64,000 bases of DNA from Glycomyces sp. NRRL B-16210 (lineage in GTDB: Bacteria; Actinomycetota; Actinomycetes; Mycobacteriales; Micromonosporaceae): positions 1 to 64,000 of the forward strand of contig NZ_JOGR01000006.1 of the NCBI RefSeq assembly GCF_000719515.1, in the 5' to 3' direction. Positions within the stretch are counted from its first letter, which is position 1. The number at the start of each line of letters is the position of its first letter. The translations under genes and the position numbers were made by a program. The notes beneath the pieces were generated by a model that ran no database searches, had not been told where the DNA came from, and worked only from the letters and a program-made list of their open reading frames with translations. Shown here one piece after another: positions 43,290 to 52,259 of the stretch.

Positions 43290-44258
43290 TCAGGCGCTGG
43301 CGGGCTCGGCGTCAAGGCACGCCATGTTGCCCAGTGCCTTCGGGGGGATGCCGGCCTGGAGGGCGGCCATGAGCATGTGGGCCAGCCGGTAGGAGGGGCT
43401 CGACTTGAGTGCGGCGTTGAAGGCTTCGAGGGCGAGGACGCCGTTGCCAGTGCGGTAGGCGCACCACCCGGCGATGGTGAACGCCGGGGCAGCCAGTTCC
43501 TCGTCGAGGTGTCGCGCCACCCACAGCCACAACTCCACAGCCTTCTCGGGGTCGGTGTCGGAGGCGATGAGGGCGTGGTCGCGGACGTCGAGGTCCCCGA
43601 CCGCGAGGCCGAGGATCGCGATGTCGGTGGAGGAGTCGGGGAGGTCCGCGGCAGCCAGCCACTGGTCGACCGCGGCCAAGTCCATGCGGCGCTGCTCGCC
43701 CCATGAGAGCGTCGCCTCCTGCACGATCGCGTCATCGATCGCGGTCGAGACGACCGCCCGGCGACCGGGTGCGACGGGGGCCAGCAGCGCGGTAATGGCG
43801 TCGCGGTCGGGGTGGCGGTTCGCGCCGGCGGCCACGAGCGCGGCGCCGATCGCGGAGTCCTCGGGGAGCGGGAGCCCTTCGGGCGGGCAGCAGGAGTCGG
43901 TGTAGGTCGAGTTGAAGAAGCGCCCGTCGGTGACCCGGAGGGCGTCGAGGACGTTGATGTCGGCCAGGGCGTAGTCGATGAGGGCTTGGCTGAGGCAGGC
44001 GGTCGCGATCTCGTCCTCGCCGTAGGCGATGAGGACCACCGCGGTGCAGTCGTTCGTGCGGACGGGGTCGACGAGGGTGTTGAGCAGGTCGAGGTGATCG
44101 AGCGAGCCGGGCAGGTCGACGCGGAAGGTGCATTCAAGCCCGCGGTCCTTGAGGCCGACGGCGACCAGGGAGTGCTCGGGCACGAACCCGAGGAGATACG
44201 GGACGGCGGCGATGAGGTCGGTCGGGCCGTTGACCGAGAGCTTGGCGGTGTCGTTCAT
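43290..44258 (-). CDS. DUF4192 domain protein
   Basis: 322 residues. It contains DLIAAVPYLLGFVPEHSLVA, the recognisable DUF4192 N-terminus, and a helical tetratricopeptide-like C-terminal half (GNGVLALEAFNAALKSSPSY). DUF4192 proteins are widespread on actinobacterial chromosomes and plasmids; their function is unknown. ATG 44,258 is preceded by TTGGAGACGTC. Co-located with ssb. Confidence 0.85.
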   Translation of the reverse strand: MNDTAKLSVNGPTDLIAAVPYLLGFVPEHSLVAVGLKDRGLECTFRVDLPGSLDHLDLLNTLVDPVRTNDCTAVVLIAYGEDEIATACLSQALIDYALADINVLDALRVTDGRFFNSTYTDSCCPPEGLPLPEDSAIGAALVAAGANRHPDRDAITALLAPVAPGRRAVVSTAIDDAIVQEATLSWGEQRRMDLAAVDQWLAAADLPDSSTDIAILGLAVGDLDVRDHALIASDTDPEKAVELWLWVARHLDEELAAPAFTIAGWCAYRTGNGVLALEAFNAALKSSPSYRLAHMLMAALQAGIPPKALGNMACLDAEPASA

Positions 44259-44303
44259 GACGTCTCCAAAGAGGCAGTTGAGGGAAGCAGATGCGGAGCG
44301 GGT

Positions 44304-44329
44304 GCGGGGCGGCCCATGGGCCGCCCCGC
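44304..44329 (-). terminator. Hairpin between ssb and DUF4192 genes
   Basis: Perfect 12-bp stem GCGGGGCGGCCC / GGGCCGCCCCGC with a 2-nt centre, 10 bp past the ssb stop. Likely a terminator. Confidence 0.75.
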
Positions 44330-44338
44330 GGGAGAGGT

Positions 44339-44791
44339 TCAGGCCGCGGTCGGCTGCGGCGCGGGGGTCGCGGTGGCCCAGGCGTCCTCGACGGTGACCG
44401 AGCGGGTCTCGCCGTCGGCGGTGCGGACCGAGGCGTTCGCTACCCGCTCCTTGCGGGCTGGCGTCACCGTGCCGAACCGGAGCGAGGCGGCGACGTTCTC
44501 GGCGGTGACCTTGAGGTGGGCGAACCCGCCCGACTCCTGGGCGAAGAGGGACCGGGCGGTGACGATGACGGTGTCGTAGCGCTCGAAGGAGGCCAGGACG
44601 TTGTCGGCCAGGGCGCCCCAGCAGGTGATGTCGAAGAACTGGGTCTTGCCCTCGACCCACTTGCCAGCGGCGTCGCGGTAGGTCGGTTTGTGGGCGAGCT
44701 CGAAGCGGACCCCGGCGTTGCCGTTGGGGGTCGCGAAGACCTCGGGGTCGCGGCGGACGATCTGGCCTTCGACGGCGAAGTGGAACTCCAT
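44339..44791 (-). CDS. ssb: Single-stranded DNA-binding protein (element-borne)
   Basis: 150 residues with an OB fold: MEFHFAVEGQIVRRDPEVFA, FFDITCWGALADNVLAS and VIVTARSLF follow the SSB pattern. The tail is short (ATATPAPQPTAA) and lacks the acidic DDDIPF tip of housekeeping SSB, as often seen on plasmids. It would coat the single strand made during conjugative transfer. AAGGAG precedes ATG 44,791. Confidence 0.85.
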   Translation of the reverse strand: MEFHFAVEGQIVRRDPEVFATPNGNAGVRFELAHKPTYRDAAGKWVEGKTQFFDITCWGALADNVLASFERYDTVIVTARSLFAQESGGFAHLKVTAENVAASLRFGTVTPARKERVANASVRTADGETRSVTVEDAWATATPAPQPTAA

Positions 44792-44876
44792 TGCGTGACT
44801 CCTTCTGGAGGGCGGCTGACGCGGTTGCCGGGGATTCGCCCCGGGTGGTGTGCCGCTGTGGTGAGCCCGCGTCCAT

Positions 44877-45019
44877 CCCGGCGGGGAAGCGAGGGACGTC
44901 AAGGGCACCAAGTGCTTTCTTCGCAGCGACGAAGGAGCGGCCCGGCGAAGAAAGTGCGCAGGCGCCCTTGCGAGCGACGACGAAGGAGGAGCGGTGCGCT
45001 CGCGGCCGTCGGGTAGCGT
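44877..45019 (-). promoter_or_regulatory. Regulatory module A upstream of ssb
   Basis: CCCGGCGGGGAAG (44,877-44,889) and GGCCGTCGGGTAGCGT (45,004-45,019) flank a long imperfect hairpin (arms 44,900-44,923 and 44,946-44,970, starting CAAGGGC and ending GCCCTTG). The near motif is 86 nt before the ssb start. The same layout recurs at 52,049-52,117 and 56,531-56,621. The 440-bp gap 44,792-45,232 holds no gene. Confidence 0.6.
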
Positions 45020-45232
45020 GCTCACACCACAGCTGCACACCCGGGCAGGCGAACCCGACTGCGCCAGCGATCCGGCGAAGAGTGCGGGAGCTTCACCATG
45101 CCGAGACCGGCCAACTTCAATCCGCGAGATCCAGGGGCAAGGGCCATCGGCGGAAAACTGTCGAGCGCATCGTCACCCCTGCAAGGAATACTTGACGGGA
45201 CCTAGCTGGCTACCTGGGAGAAGGAGTGGAAC

Positions 45233-46312
45233 TTGGCAACGACATCCGTGGAGCATCTCGTCGACAAGGCGATCGAGGCATTTGACGACGAGACTGCTTC
45301 GGTCGCAGGTCACGTACGACGGGCCGTGCGGATCGCCTCGCAGCGTCAGGACTTCATCGGCTTGATCGAGTTCATCCCTGAGACGCTGGACTTCACGGGA
45401 GGACAGGCCGACCATCCCGTGATGGCCGAAGCCCGTGAAAACCTGACCGCGCTGCTGGGCAAGAAAAAGGCCGAGGAGCAGTCCATCGCCGCCGTGATGC
45501 GGTACATGACCAGACGTCGGATCAGCGCCGACCCAAAAAGCAATATTCAAGGCGGAAGCATCGGGCACCTGGAATCGATGCTCGCGGAGTTGGATGAGCA
45601 ACACCGATCGTTCCAGACGACGCCGACAAACTTGACCCCGACCGACACCTTCTTCGTGCTCAAGGAGAACGACAAGAACATCGCGAAGCTGTTGCAACCG
45701 CGGACTTCGCTGAAGCAGACCATCCAACGGGTCAAGGACGCGGTGCACGGCTTCCTCGTCGAGACTGAGCATCAACTCCGATCGGGTCAACAGCGGCCGA
45801 CCGTCTTCGACCGCGGCCGGGAGTACATCGAACAGTCGCTCAAACAGCGAGCTCCGGAGGCGCTTGCCGTCTTCCACGGCGCCGAAGGGGCGCTTGAACG
45901 GGGTGGTCCCGAGGACCTCGCTCATGCGCTGACGAGCTGCCGTCGCATGATCAAAGCGATTGCGGACGCCGTGTACCCCGCGAGCAACGAGGTCATCACC
46001 GGTGTGGACGGCCGTGACCGGAAGATGGACGACAGCTCCTACCAGAACCGCTTGCTTCAGTTCGCGGTGGAAGAACTCGGGAAGAGCACTCACACTGACC
46101 TGCTCAAGGAGACGTTCCGCAGCCTCGGGATGCGTCTCAAGCGGCTCAACGAGCTCGCGTCGAAAGGGGTACACGGGGTAGTCTCCCGCTCCGAAGCGGA
46201 GACCTGCATCATGTGGACGTACTTGACGGCCGGCGACGTTCTCCGAATTGCCGACGGGACTTCGATCGAGAGTAAGCCCGCCAAGAATCCCGATGAAGAT
46301 CCACGGCCGTAG
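45233..46312 (+). CDS. Abortive-infection-like (AbiTii/HEPN-type) protein
   Basis: 359 residues. The N-terminus (VEHLVDKAIEAFDDETASVA, then VRRAVRIASQRQD) resembles AbiTii domains, and the C-terminal part (CRRMIKAIADAVYPAS ... SSYQNRLLQFAVEE ... LASKGVHGVVSRSEAE) resembles a helical HEPN-like domain found with them. The family is associated with phage exclusion. TTG or ATG choice is minor; start 45,233. It is divergent from ssb. Assignment rests on remembered family patterns, so moderate confidence. Confidence 0.55.
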   Translation: MATTSVEHLVDKAIEAFDDETASVAGHVRRAVRIASQRQDFIGLIEFIPETLDFTGGQADHPVMAEARENLTALLGKKKAEEQSIAAVMRYMTRRRISADPKSNIQGGSIGHLESMLAELDEQHRSFQTTPTNLTPTDTFFVLKENDKNIAKLLQPRTSLKQTIQRVKDAVHGFLVETEHQLRSGQQRPTVFDRGREYIEQSLKQRAPEALAVFHGAEGALERGGPEDLAHALTSCRRMIKAIADAVYPASNEVITGVDGRDRKMDDSSYQNRLLQFAVEELGKSTHTDLLKETFRSLGMRLKRLNELASKGVHGVVSRSEAETCIMWTYLTAGDVLRIADGTSIESKPAKNPDEDPRP

Positions 46313-46985
46313 GGCCACAGCTCCGCACTCGCGCGCCTGCCCCCGCGCCAGGCGGCAGTGACGTGGAGCCTGCACGAATCGAATCTCCCTGAGCCCCACC
46401 GACGGTTCTCATTCTGCCGCAGGCCGAGCCACTGGCAAGAGGTGACGGCCATCCGGGCTTTGAGTCGCGGTGTGGACTGGTCCTCCAACCAGATGATTGC
46501 GGTACCGGACCGGGAAGCGCGCGAGGCCGCGCGCTGAAGTTGGCGAGCGGTGAACCCCCGTGTCGAGGCGACCAGAACCGGGATGCCCTCGCAGAGCGCG
46601 CCGATCGCGGCAAGCCGACCCTCGACGCCTGGGGTTTCGACCAGGGCGAGGCGTTCGAGGTTGACGCCCGCGCAGCGACCGCTGAGAGCGGGTAGAGGCG
46701 CGGCTCGTCCACGATCGCGCTCCACAGCCCCTTGGCGGTGGCGGCGGCGAGGAGCGCGAACAGGAACGTGGTGGCGCCGCGCCTCCGGGCGTCGATACCG
46801 AGCTGATCCGAGGGGCCACCGGTGGGCAGGAGCAGCGCGAGCGCATCAGCCACCGGATGCACCGCCCGCGTCGGGGGCAGCCCCGGGACGGCGAGGACAG
46901 CGCCGGGGCGCAGCTCGGCGCCCAACCGCATCCCCATCGATTCGGCCAACTCGGCCGGGCTCAACCGCGCTGCACTTCCTGACAT
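46313..46985 (-). pseudogene. imuA-like SOS mutagenesis gene, frameshifted
   Basis: The first frame (46,985 to about 46,670) reads MGMRLGAELRPGAVLAVPG, FLFALLAAATAKGLWSAIVD and EPRLYPLSAVAA. The continuation GVNLERLALVETPG, GIPVLVASTRGFTARQL, WLGLRQNENRRWGSGRF and CRLHVTAAWR lies in another frame, so one indel near 46,670 breaks the gene. The joined product resembles the RecA-like ImuA' of actinobacteria that works with ImuB and DnaE2 in damage-induced mutagenesis. No imuB or dnaE2 follows. A LexA-type box lies upstream. Confidence 0.65.
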
Positions 46986-47002
46986 GCCCCGCCCTTATTA
47001 TA

Positions 47003-47018
47003 TCGAACACTTGTTTCA
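47003..47018. promoter_or_regulatory. LexA (SOS) box-like site
   Basis: TCGAACACTTGTTTCA against the actinobacterial consensus TCGAAC-N4-GTTCGA: two mismatches in the right half. It is 17 bp before the imuA-like start, in a locally AT-rich stretch, as expected for an SOS promoter. A 9-bp inverted repeat TTTCAATTG/CAATTGAAA (47,014-47,076) overlaps. Confidence 0.6.
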
Positions 47019-47238
47019 ATTGATTAGGTTAGCCAGGGATCAAAGGGTTGTCACATTGGTTGCGGACCAATTGAAATGCCAGCGAAACCGCTGCTGAAGG
47101 CATTGATCTTCCCGACACGGTGCCGCAGGAGGGGCGCTTGAGAGCGGGGTGGATGCGCGTCGTGTGACGGTGGTGCGCGGCCGGGTCCGCTTTTCAACCC
47201 CACCGGTCGACTGGAACTCCCGGCCGCACGCACCGACC

Positions 47239-48843
47239 CTAACGATTCTGTAGGTGCAAGCGGGGGAGGCGCATCCGTCGGCATGGCGCGAACCGGCAGG
47301 TCTCGGAGGAGCACGAGCGCATCGGGGCGGCACCGTGTTTGCGGTGCCACCCCGATGGAGATAAGACCGCTTCGAGCTTGCGCTCGGCGTCGGCGTCGCC
47401 GAGATCGGCCGAGTTCGGCACGACGTCGGCCTCGTCCTCCGCAACCGCCTCGGTCTCGACGTCGGCGTCCGTCTCCGAGGCGTCGCCGTCACCCTCGTCT
47501 TCCTCGGTGTCCTCCTCTTCCACTTCCTCTTCCTCCTTCTCGGCGAGGCGGTCGGTGATCGACTGGCGGACCTCGGCCTCGACTTCGGCCAGCTCGTATC
47601 CCTCGGTCACGAGGAGGTCGAGGTAGGCCAGGGCGTGGTCGAGGTCGCCCCAGCGGCCGAGGACGAGCCCGGACAGGTTCTCCTCGCACCGCGCGAGCCA
47701 TCGGGCGACGGTGGCGCGGGTGAGGCGGTCCATCCCGGCGTTCTCAGGCAGCTCGCGGATCTCGCATCCGCACAGGGCGTCGGCGAGGTGGGCGTACTCG
47801 TTGTAGGGCAGCCGCATCGAGGTGGCGGCCAGTTCGCGCAGCGCGGGCCGGAAGAGGATCTTCGCGCCCTTCGCGGTGCCGAACCGGGAGAGCAGGAAGT
47901 CGGTGCGGACGCCGGTTGCGGCCTCCCACGCTGCACGACGCGCCTCGGATTCGGCGTCGCGGGCGTCGCGCTCGGCCCGGTGTGCCGCTGAGGAGTTCGG
48001 GGCCGGGCGCAGGCCGACCGCGGCGGGGTCAGGGCAGTAGTACTCGGCCTTGGCGCCGTAGTCGCGGTTGATGTAGGCCGCGAACCCCGGCTCGCTCTTG
48101 ACCGTCTCCGCGTCCACGGGGTGCCCGTCGGCGTCGACGAGGTGCTCCAGGCGGACCGCGGTGCAGCCCTCGCTGTGGAAGTCTGGCCGGGGGGTGACCT
48201 TCACACCGGCAAGGACGAGTTCGGCCTTGAGCCGTTCGATCGTGTCCTTGGCGCCTTGGCGGTGGCGTTCCTCGGCGATGAGGTGCTGGACGCTCCAGTG
48301 CCCGCCGGCCTTCTTCATGATCCGCTCGATCACCTTCGGGTCGTGCGTGAACTCCGCCAGTGCCGCAGCGGAGACCAGGTCTACCTGACCGGCGTGCGCG
48401 GCCTGCTGGACCTGCTCGGGGAGCTTGTGGAGGGTGAGGGACTGTTGGACGCGGTCGAGGTCGCTGCCGGTGGCTTGGGCGATGCGTTCGGGTTCCCAGT
48501 CCAGGAGGGTGAGTTGCTGGTAGGTCTGGGCTTCTTCGAGGACGGTGAGGTCGTCGCGGTGGAGGTTCTCGGCCAGCATCGTGACGAGTTGATTGGCCGC
48601 GCCGGGGTCATCGACCACGATGCACGGCACGGTATCGAGGCCGACTTGGGTGGCGGCGGCGTGGCGACGGTGCCCGGCCACGATCGTGTGGCGGCCGTCC
48701 TCGTCGGCGGGGAGGACGATGAGCGGTTCGATGATGCCGAGGTAGGCGACGGTCTTGGCGAGCGCGTCGATGCCGCGCAGCTCGGAGTGCGCGTTGTTCT
48801 CGTGCGGAACAAGTTGTGTGGCCGGGATCTGGGTGAGCTCCAT
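47239..48843 (-). CDS. ParB/Spo0J family partition protein
   Basis: 534 residues. The ParB CTPase domain has IVAGHRRHAAAT (GxRR box), NQLVTMLAENLHRDDLT, and an HTH (ERIAQATGSDLDRVQQSL). The C-terminal 250 residues are longer than chromosomal ParB and include a very acidic tract near residue 470. The last ~35 residues (basic, cysteine-containing) could be the product of a frameshift or read-through. GGAG lies 6 nt before ATG 48,843; 48,855 is an alternative. No parA is adjacent. Confidence 0.88.
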   Translation of the reverse strand: MELTQIPATQLVPHENNAHSELRGIDALAKTVAYLGIIEPLIVLPADEDGRHTIVAGHRRHAAATQVGLDTVPCIVVDDPGAANQLVTMLAENLHRDDLTVLEEAQTYQQLTLLDWEPERIAQATGSDLDRVQQSLTLHKLPEQVQQAAHAGQVDLVSAAALAEFTHDPKVIERIMKKAGGHWSVQHLIAEERHRQGAKDTIERLKAELVLAGVKVTPRPDFHSEGCTAVRLEHLVDADGHPVDAETVKSEPGFAAYINRDYGAKAEYYCPDPAAVGLRPAPNSSAAHRAERDARDAESEARRAAWEAATGVRTDFLLSRFGTAKGAKILFRPALRELAATSMRLPYNEYAHLADALCGCEIRELPENAGMDRLTRATVARWLARCEENLSGLVLGRWGDLDHALAYLDLLVTEGYELAEVEAEVRQSITDRLAEKEEEEVEEEDTEEDEGDGDASETDADVETEAVAEDEADVVPNSADLGDADAERKLEAVLSPSGWHRKHGAAPMRSCSSETCRFAPCRRMRLPRLHLQNR

Positions 48844-48864
48844 CAGGGACTCCATTCGGGTCAG

Positions 48865-48954
48865 GCCGCCTGCATGAGATTGCAGGCGGCGCTTGCTGAT
48901 GGGCCGATCCCAGCCGCGCAGCGGCTACACTGGTTCGGCCCAGCAAGCGCCGCC
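48865..48954 (-). promoter_or_regulatory. parB leader with two mutually exclusive hairpins
   Basis: On the parB transcript, a long hairpin (arms 48,885-48,907 and 48,935-48,954; GGCGGCGCTTGCTG ... CAGCAAGCGCCGCC) shares its GGCGGC segment (48,885-48,890) with a second perfect 10-bp hairpin GCCGCCTGCA/TGCAGGCGGC (48,865-48,890). Only one can form at a time, as in attenuators; a parS-like role is also possible. A CCGCCGGGAG motif at the outer end resembles the flanks of modules A-C. Confidence 0.6.
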
Positions 48955-49190
48955 GGGAGGGGTCTGCTCCGAACCCGAGCACGCGGAGAGGCGCGTTCGG
49001 GACGATACCGCCTTGGCTTCGGACACCGTCTGCTGTCGCGAATCCGACAGCGGTGAGTAGCTGTTTGACCTGCTCAATAGGGTTGTCGCGGACCGTTTTG
49101 TCGACTTGGGATTGATAAAATATGGTTCCGTCGCCGAGCGCGCCAGCCCGGTTTGGCTCGGCGGTCCTCCCGCCCGCCCTGGGAGCGCCT

Positions 49191-50774
49191 ATGCCTCACA
49201 CCCTCGAAGACCCTCCGCTCGTCACCCCGTCAGGCCAGGACTCGTGGTGGATGCGGTTGGGCGCCGAAACCCCCGGTCGCGTCCACGGATGCGTCCAGCC
49301 CGATTGCGATCGCGGCCCGATCGCGGCCACCGACGCGTACTGCCGCACCCATGAGGCTTTCCTCGGCTGGGGGCCGCGCAAGCCGCACCCACTGCACTAC
49401 GTGGCGATCGGCGCGCTACGGGTCGTCATCGCCGCAGGGTTCGTCTTCACCGCCCTGCTGGACTCGATGCTCCCGGTCTGGGGCGTCGCACTCCTCAGCG
49501 GCCTGGCGATCGCGGCGCTGCCGCTGCGGCTGTACGGGCTCGGCCGAAATGCCGCCGCCCTGTTCTGGCTCGTCGCCGCCGCCCTCGGCCTGGAGTTCTG
49601 GTTCGGGGCCTTCACCACCCGCACCGGACTGCTCACCTGGACCGCCTATGTGGGCCTGGCCGCCTGGTGGGTCTTCACCGCGCTGGTCGCCAATTCCGGT
49701 GGCGGTGGCCGCGCCGGGGCTGCCGGGTTCGACCGCGGCGCACAGCTGGTCGCGGTGACCTTGACCGTCACCCTCCCCGCGCTCGGGGCCGCTGTCGTGG
49801 GCGAGCAATGGCGCGATCTCGCTTTGATTCTGGCTATCGGCGGTGTCACCGGCGCGCTGCTGGTCGCGGCCATCATCGGGGTGCTGCGCGGCGGCAGGCA
49901 CCTCGACCACGCCCGGCCCCCGCAGATCCCGTATCTCTCCAGACCGCTGGCGCTGCGATGGCGGGTCCAGGTTGCCCGCGCGCGTCCAGGGCGACCGGCA
50001 GGACCGATCGATCGGCTCGCCCGCGGGGTCATCGCCTTCGTCCACGTGGTCGTGGCCGGCTCGGCGCTCGGTGGCACCCGGCTGCTGAGCGCCCTGCGCC
50101 TGCTCGGGTACGGCCTCCTGGTCGCCTCCGCCGCGCTGGTCAACTGGCTGGTGCGGATCGGCGTCGAGGCCTCCAGGAGAATTCTCGGATCGATCGTCGC
50201 GGCGAGCTTGGTGGGCTGGGATGGGTGGCGCGTGTTCAGGGCTGCGACACTCCGAGCGGTGCGGGTGGTGTTGATACCGTTCGCCTTCGCCTCCTGCGCG
50301 GCGGTGACCATCGCGTGGTGGTCGGAGGCGGTACGCCGCTACCTGGCCGAAGGCCAGTGGTTGACTCTGGCGTGGATCGGCGCGGGCATCGTGGCCGCGG
50401 CGATCGCGTTGACACTGATCTGGATCGCACTCAGCGGCCAGCCGCTCAATGTCTCGCTGCGCTCGGCCGCCCACTCGGCGAACATCGCCTCGACCAAGGG
50501 CCTGTTGATCCTCGCTTTGTTCGCTCTCGCCATCGGCGCACCGGGAACCCTGCTCGGCATCGGCCCGATCACCTGGGGCTGGCTGACCGCAGGCGTGTGG
50601 GTCCTGCTCATCACCGCCACAGCCCTGCACCTCACCGCCCGCGCCAGGCCCCGCCGCGACCAGCGCGACAGAGACGGCAAAGCCGCGACCGCACCCGAGG
50701 AACACCAGACCAGCGAGGACGACACTCCTGCTGTCGAGCCCGAGCTCAGAAGGCCGGAGAACGCCGCGACCTAG
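49191..50774 (+). CDS. Polytopic membrane protein, possibly conjugation-related
   Basis: 527 residues. The N-terminal soluble part has spaced cysteines and histidine (CVQPDCDRGPIAATDAYC, then RTH). About ten hydrophobic helices follow, in an N-terminal block (70-240) and a C-terminal block (290-490), separated by an Arg-rich loop (ALRWRVQVARARPGRPAG). The tail is polar and acidic. ATG 49,191 has GGGAG 6 nt upstream. No family recognised; membrane partners of TraA are possible but unproven. Confidence 0.75.
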   Translation: MPHTLEDPPLVTPSGQDSWWMRLGAETPGRVHGCVQPDCDRGPIAATDAYCRTHEAFLGWGPRKPHPLHYVAIGALRVVIAAGFVFTALLDSMLPVWGVALLSGLAIAALPLRLYGLGRNAAALFWLVAAALGLEFWFGAFTTRTGLLTWTAYVGLAAWWVFTALVANSGGGGRAGAAGFDRGAQLVAVTLTVTLPALGAAVVGEQWRDLALILAIGGVTGALLVAAIIGVLRGGRHLDHARPPQIPYLSRPLALRWRVQVARARPGRPAGPIDRLARGVIAFVHVVVAGSALGGTRLLSALRLLGYGLLVASAALVNWLVRIGVEASRRILGSIVAASLVGWDGWRVFRAATLRAVRVVLIPFAFASCAAVTIAWWSEAVRRYLAEGQWLTLAWIGAGIVAAAIALTLIWIALSGQPLNVSLRSAAHSANIASTKGLLILALFALAIGAPGTLLGIGPITWGWLTAGVWVLLITATALHLTARARPRRDQRDRDGKAATAPEEHQTSEDDTPAVEPELRRPENAAT

Positions 50775-50847
50775 CAAGCGTGCGGCACCGACGCGACTGA
50801 ACATGATCGCCGGCTGCGAAGCGTCTGCGGGCAGGGAAGAATACGGC

Positions 50848-50881
50848 GCGGCCCGCCCGAGCGGATACTCGGACGGGCCGC
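50848..50881 (-). terminator. Hairpin terminator
   Basis: GCGGCCCGCCCGAG / CTCGGACGGGCCGC with loop CGGATA, 36 bp past the stop of the gene at 50,917 and between converging genes. Confidence 0.75.
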
Positions 50882-50916
50882 ACCATGTCTTGGGCGCGCA
50901 GGGCCCTGCTGGACGG

Positions 50917-51366
50917 TCAGTCCTGTTCAGACTCAGACTCGTAGGGGCCGCCGAACAGGTCGTAGACGAGCGTCCAGGTCGGCTCCTCGAAGTGCGGGAT
51001 GCCTTCGGTGATGCGATCGCGCAGGCGATGCCGCTCAGCGGAGGTGACGTCGTCGGCCTCGACCTTGAGGCGGAGGTACTGCATGGTCGCCACGGCCGCG
51101 GCCGGGCGGGCGGCGTTGACGTGCGCGGCGACCAGGCGGGCCGCGATCCGGGCAGTGCACCCGCTGGCATCAACCTGATGCGAGGCGATGGCCTCGCGCG
51201 CAGGCTGTTCGGGCTCGGATCGGATGATCGTGCCCCGGCAGTCGGGGCAGACGCCGATTGGGAATAGGCCGAGCGCTCCGAGGCGGCGAAGGCGCTGGCG
51301 CTCGCGCTCGTCGCGCGGGACGTCGAGACGGCCGCACATGAGGGCGATCAAGCCATCGCCGTTCAT
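50917..51366 (-). CDS. Conserved-looking element protein, unknown function
   Basis: 149 residues. A cysteine pair in GVCPDCRGTI suggests a small zinc-binding knuckle; the rest is helical, with HRLRDRITEGIPHF and an acidic C-terminus. ATG 51,366 overlaps the stop of the upstream gene (ATGA), so the two are translated together. No family recognised. Confidence 0.65.
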   Translation of the reverse strand: MNGDGLIALMCGRLDVPRDERERQRLRRLGALGLFPIGVCPDCRGTIIRSEPEQPAREAIASHQVDASGCTARIAARLVAAHVNAARPAAAVATMQYLRLKVEADDVTSAERHRLRDRITEGIPHFEEPTWTLVYDLFGGPYESESEQD

Positions 51367-51983
51367 GACGCCGCTCCCGCGTCCACGGCGTCGAACAGGG
51401 TCGAGGCGGGAGCTAGGGAGCAGGTGACGCGCTCGCCGTGGTGGAGCCCGCGGCATTGGACCTTGTTGAGGGTCCGGGTGGGGTCGGTGAGCTTGCGGCG
51501 GGTCTCGGATTCGTGGTCGTCGATCCGCGATCCCTCCAGGGCCTCATGGTTTTCGCTGGCGGGGACGAGTTCGGGGAAGTCGGGGAGACCGGCGGCTCGC
51601 CACATCCTGAAGTACAGGCCGGCGGCGGCGGATCGGAGTGGTGCGATGAGGCTGGTGTCGTGGAGGGCGCAACAGACCTCGGCGGCCGTCCCGATCCGTG
51701 TGTCGCCTCTGGCGGCGACGCGGTCGAGGAGTTCGCGGCAGTGCGAGCGGTAGACCGGCTCGTACTCCATGCGCTCATGGGTGGGGATCAGGAGCTTGAA
51801 GGAGTGGTAGAGCCGGTCGCTCGCGTCCGGATGCCGCTGCTGGGCGCGGGTGATCTCGTCTTCGGCGATGTCCATGCGCTCGAAGATCCCGGCTAGGCCG
51901 AGGTGATCCATGAATGCGGCGGCGAACTCGGCCGGACCGGTCGCCTGCTCTAGGAGGGTGTCGAACGATGTCTGTGGTGTCAT
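51363..51983 (-). CDS. Element protein, unknown function
   Basis: 206 residues, helical, with MDIAEDEITRAQQRHPDASD, then CRELLDRVAARGDTRIGTAA and several cysteines. No recognised family. ATG 51,983 is 66 nt downstream of regulatory module B. Coupled to the gene at 50,917 through a 4-bp overlap. Confidence 0.65.
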   Translation of the reverse strand: MTPQTSFDTLLEQATGPAEFAAAFMDHLGLAGIFERMDIAEDEITRAQQRHPDASDRLYHSFKLLIPTHERMEYEPVYRSHCRELLDRVAARGDTRIGTAAEVCCALHDTSLIAPLRSAAAGLYFRMWRAAGLPDFPELVPASENHEALEGSRIDDHESETRRKLTDPTRTLNKVQCRGLHHGERVTCSLAPASTLFDAVDAGAAS

Positions 51984-52048
51984 GGCGGTGCGCCTTCCAG
52001 GGCCGGGCGCGGCTGCCGGGGTGGCTGCCGCGCGGTGCGGCGCCATTA

Positions 52049-52117
52049 CCCGGCGGGGAAGGGGCGAGGAACGCAGTTCCAGGGCGCAGCCCGGTCGCCC
52101 CGGCCGTCGGGTAGCGT
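52049..52117 (-). promoter_or_regulatory. Regulatory module B
   Basis: CCCGGCGGGGAAG (52,049-52,061) and GGCCGTCGGGTAGCGT (52,102-52,117) around a hairpin with outer arms GGGGCGA/TCGCCCC (52,061-52,067 and 52,095-52,101) and inner GGAA-CGCAG-TTCC. It lies in the divergent gap, 66 nt before the gene that starts at 51,983. Confidence 0.6.
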
Positions 52118-52259
52118 CCGCGCCCGCGAGCGGCAGCCACCTGCCGTGCCCTGGCTCAGGGCAAGGAAGCGCGTCTGGAAGGCGCAAGAAGAAGGCAAGG
52201 GCCGACCGTCCGGGCTTGCGTGGCACGCGGTCTGGCGCGAATAGGCGTAGCGTCGCCGT

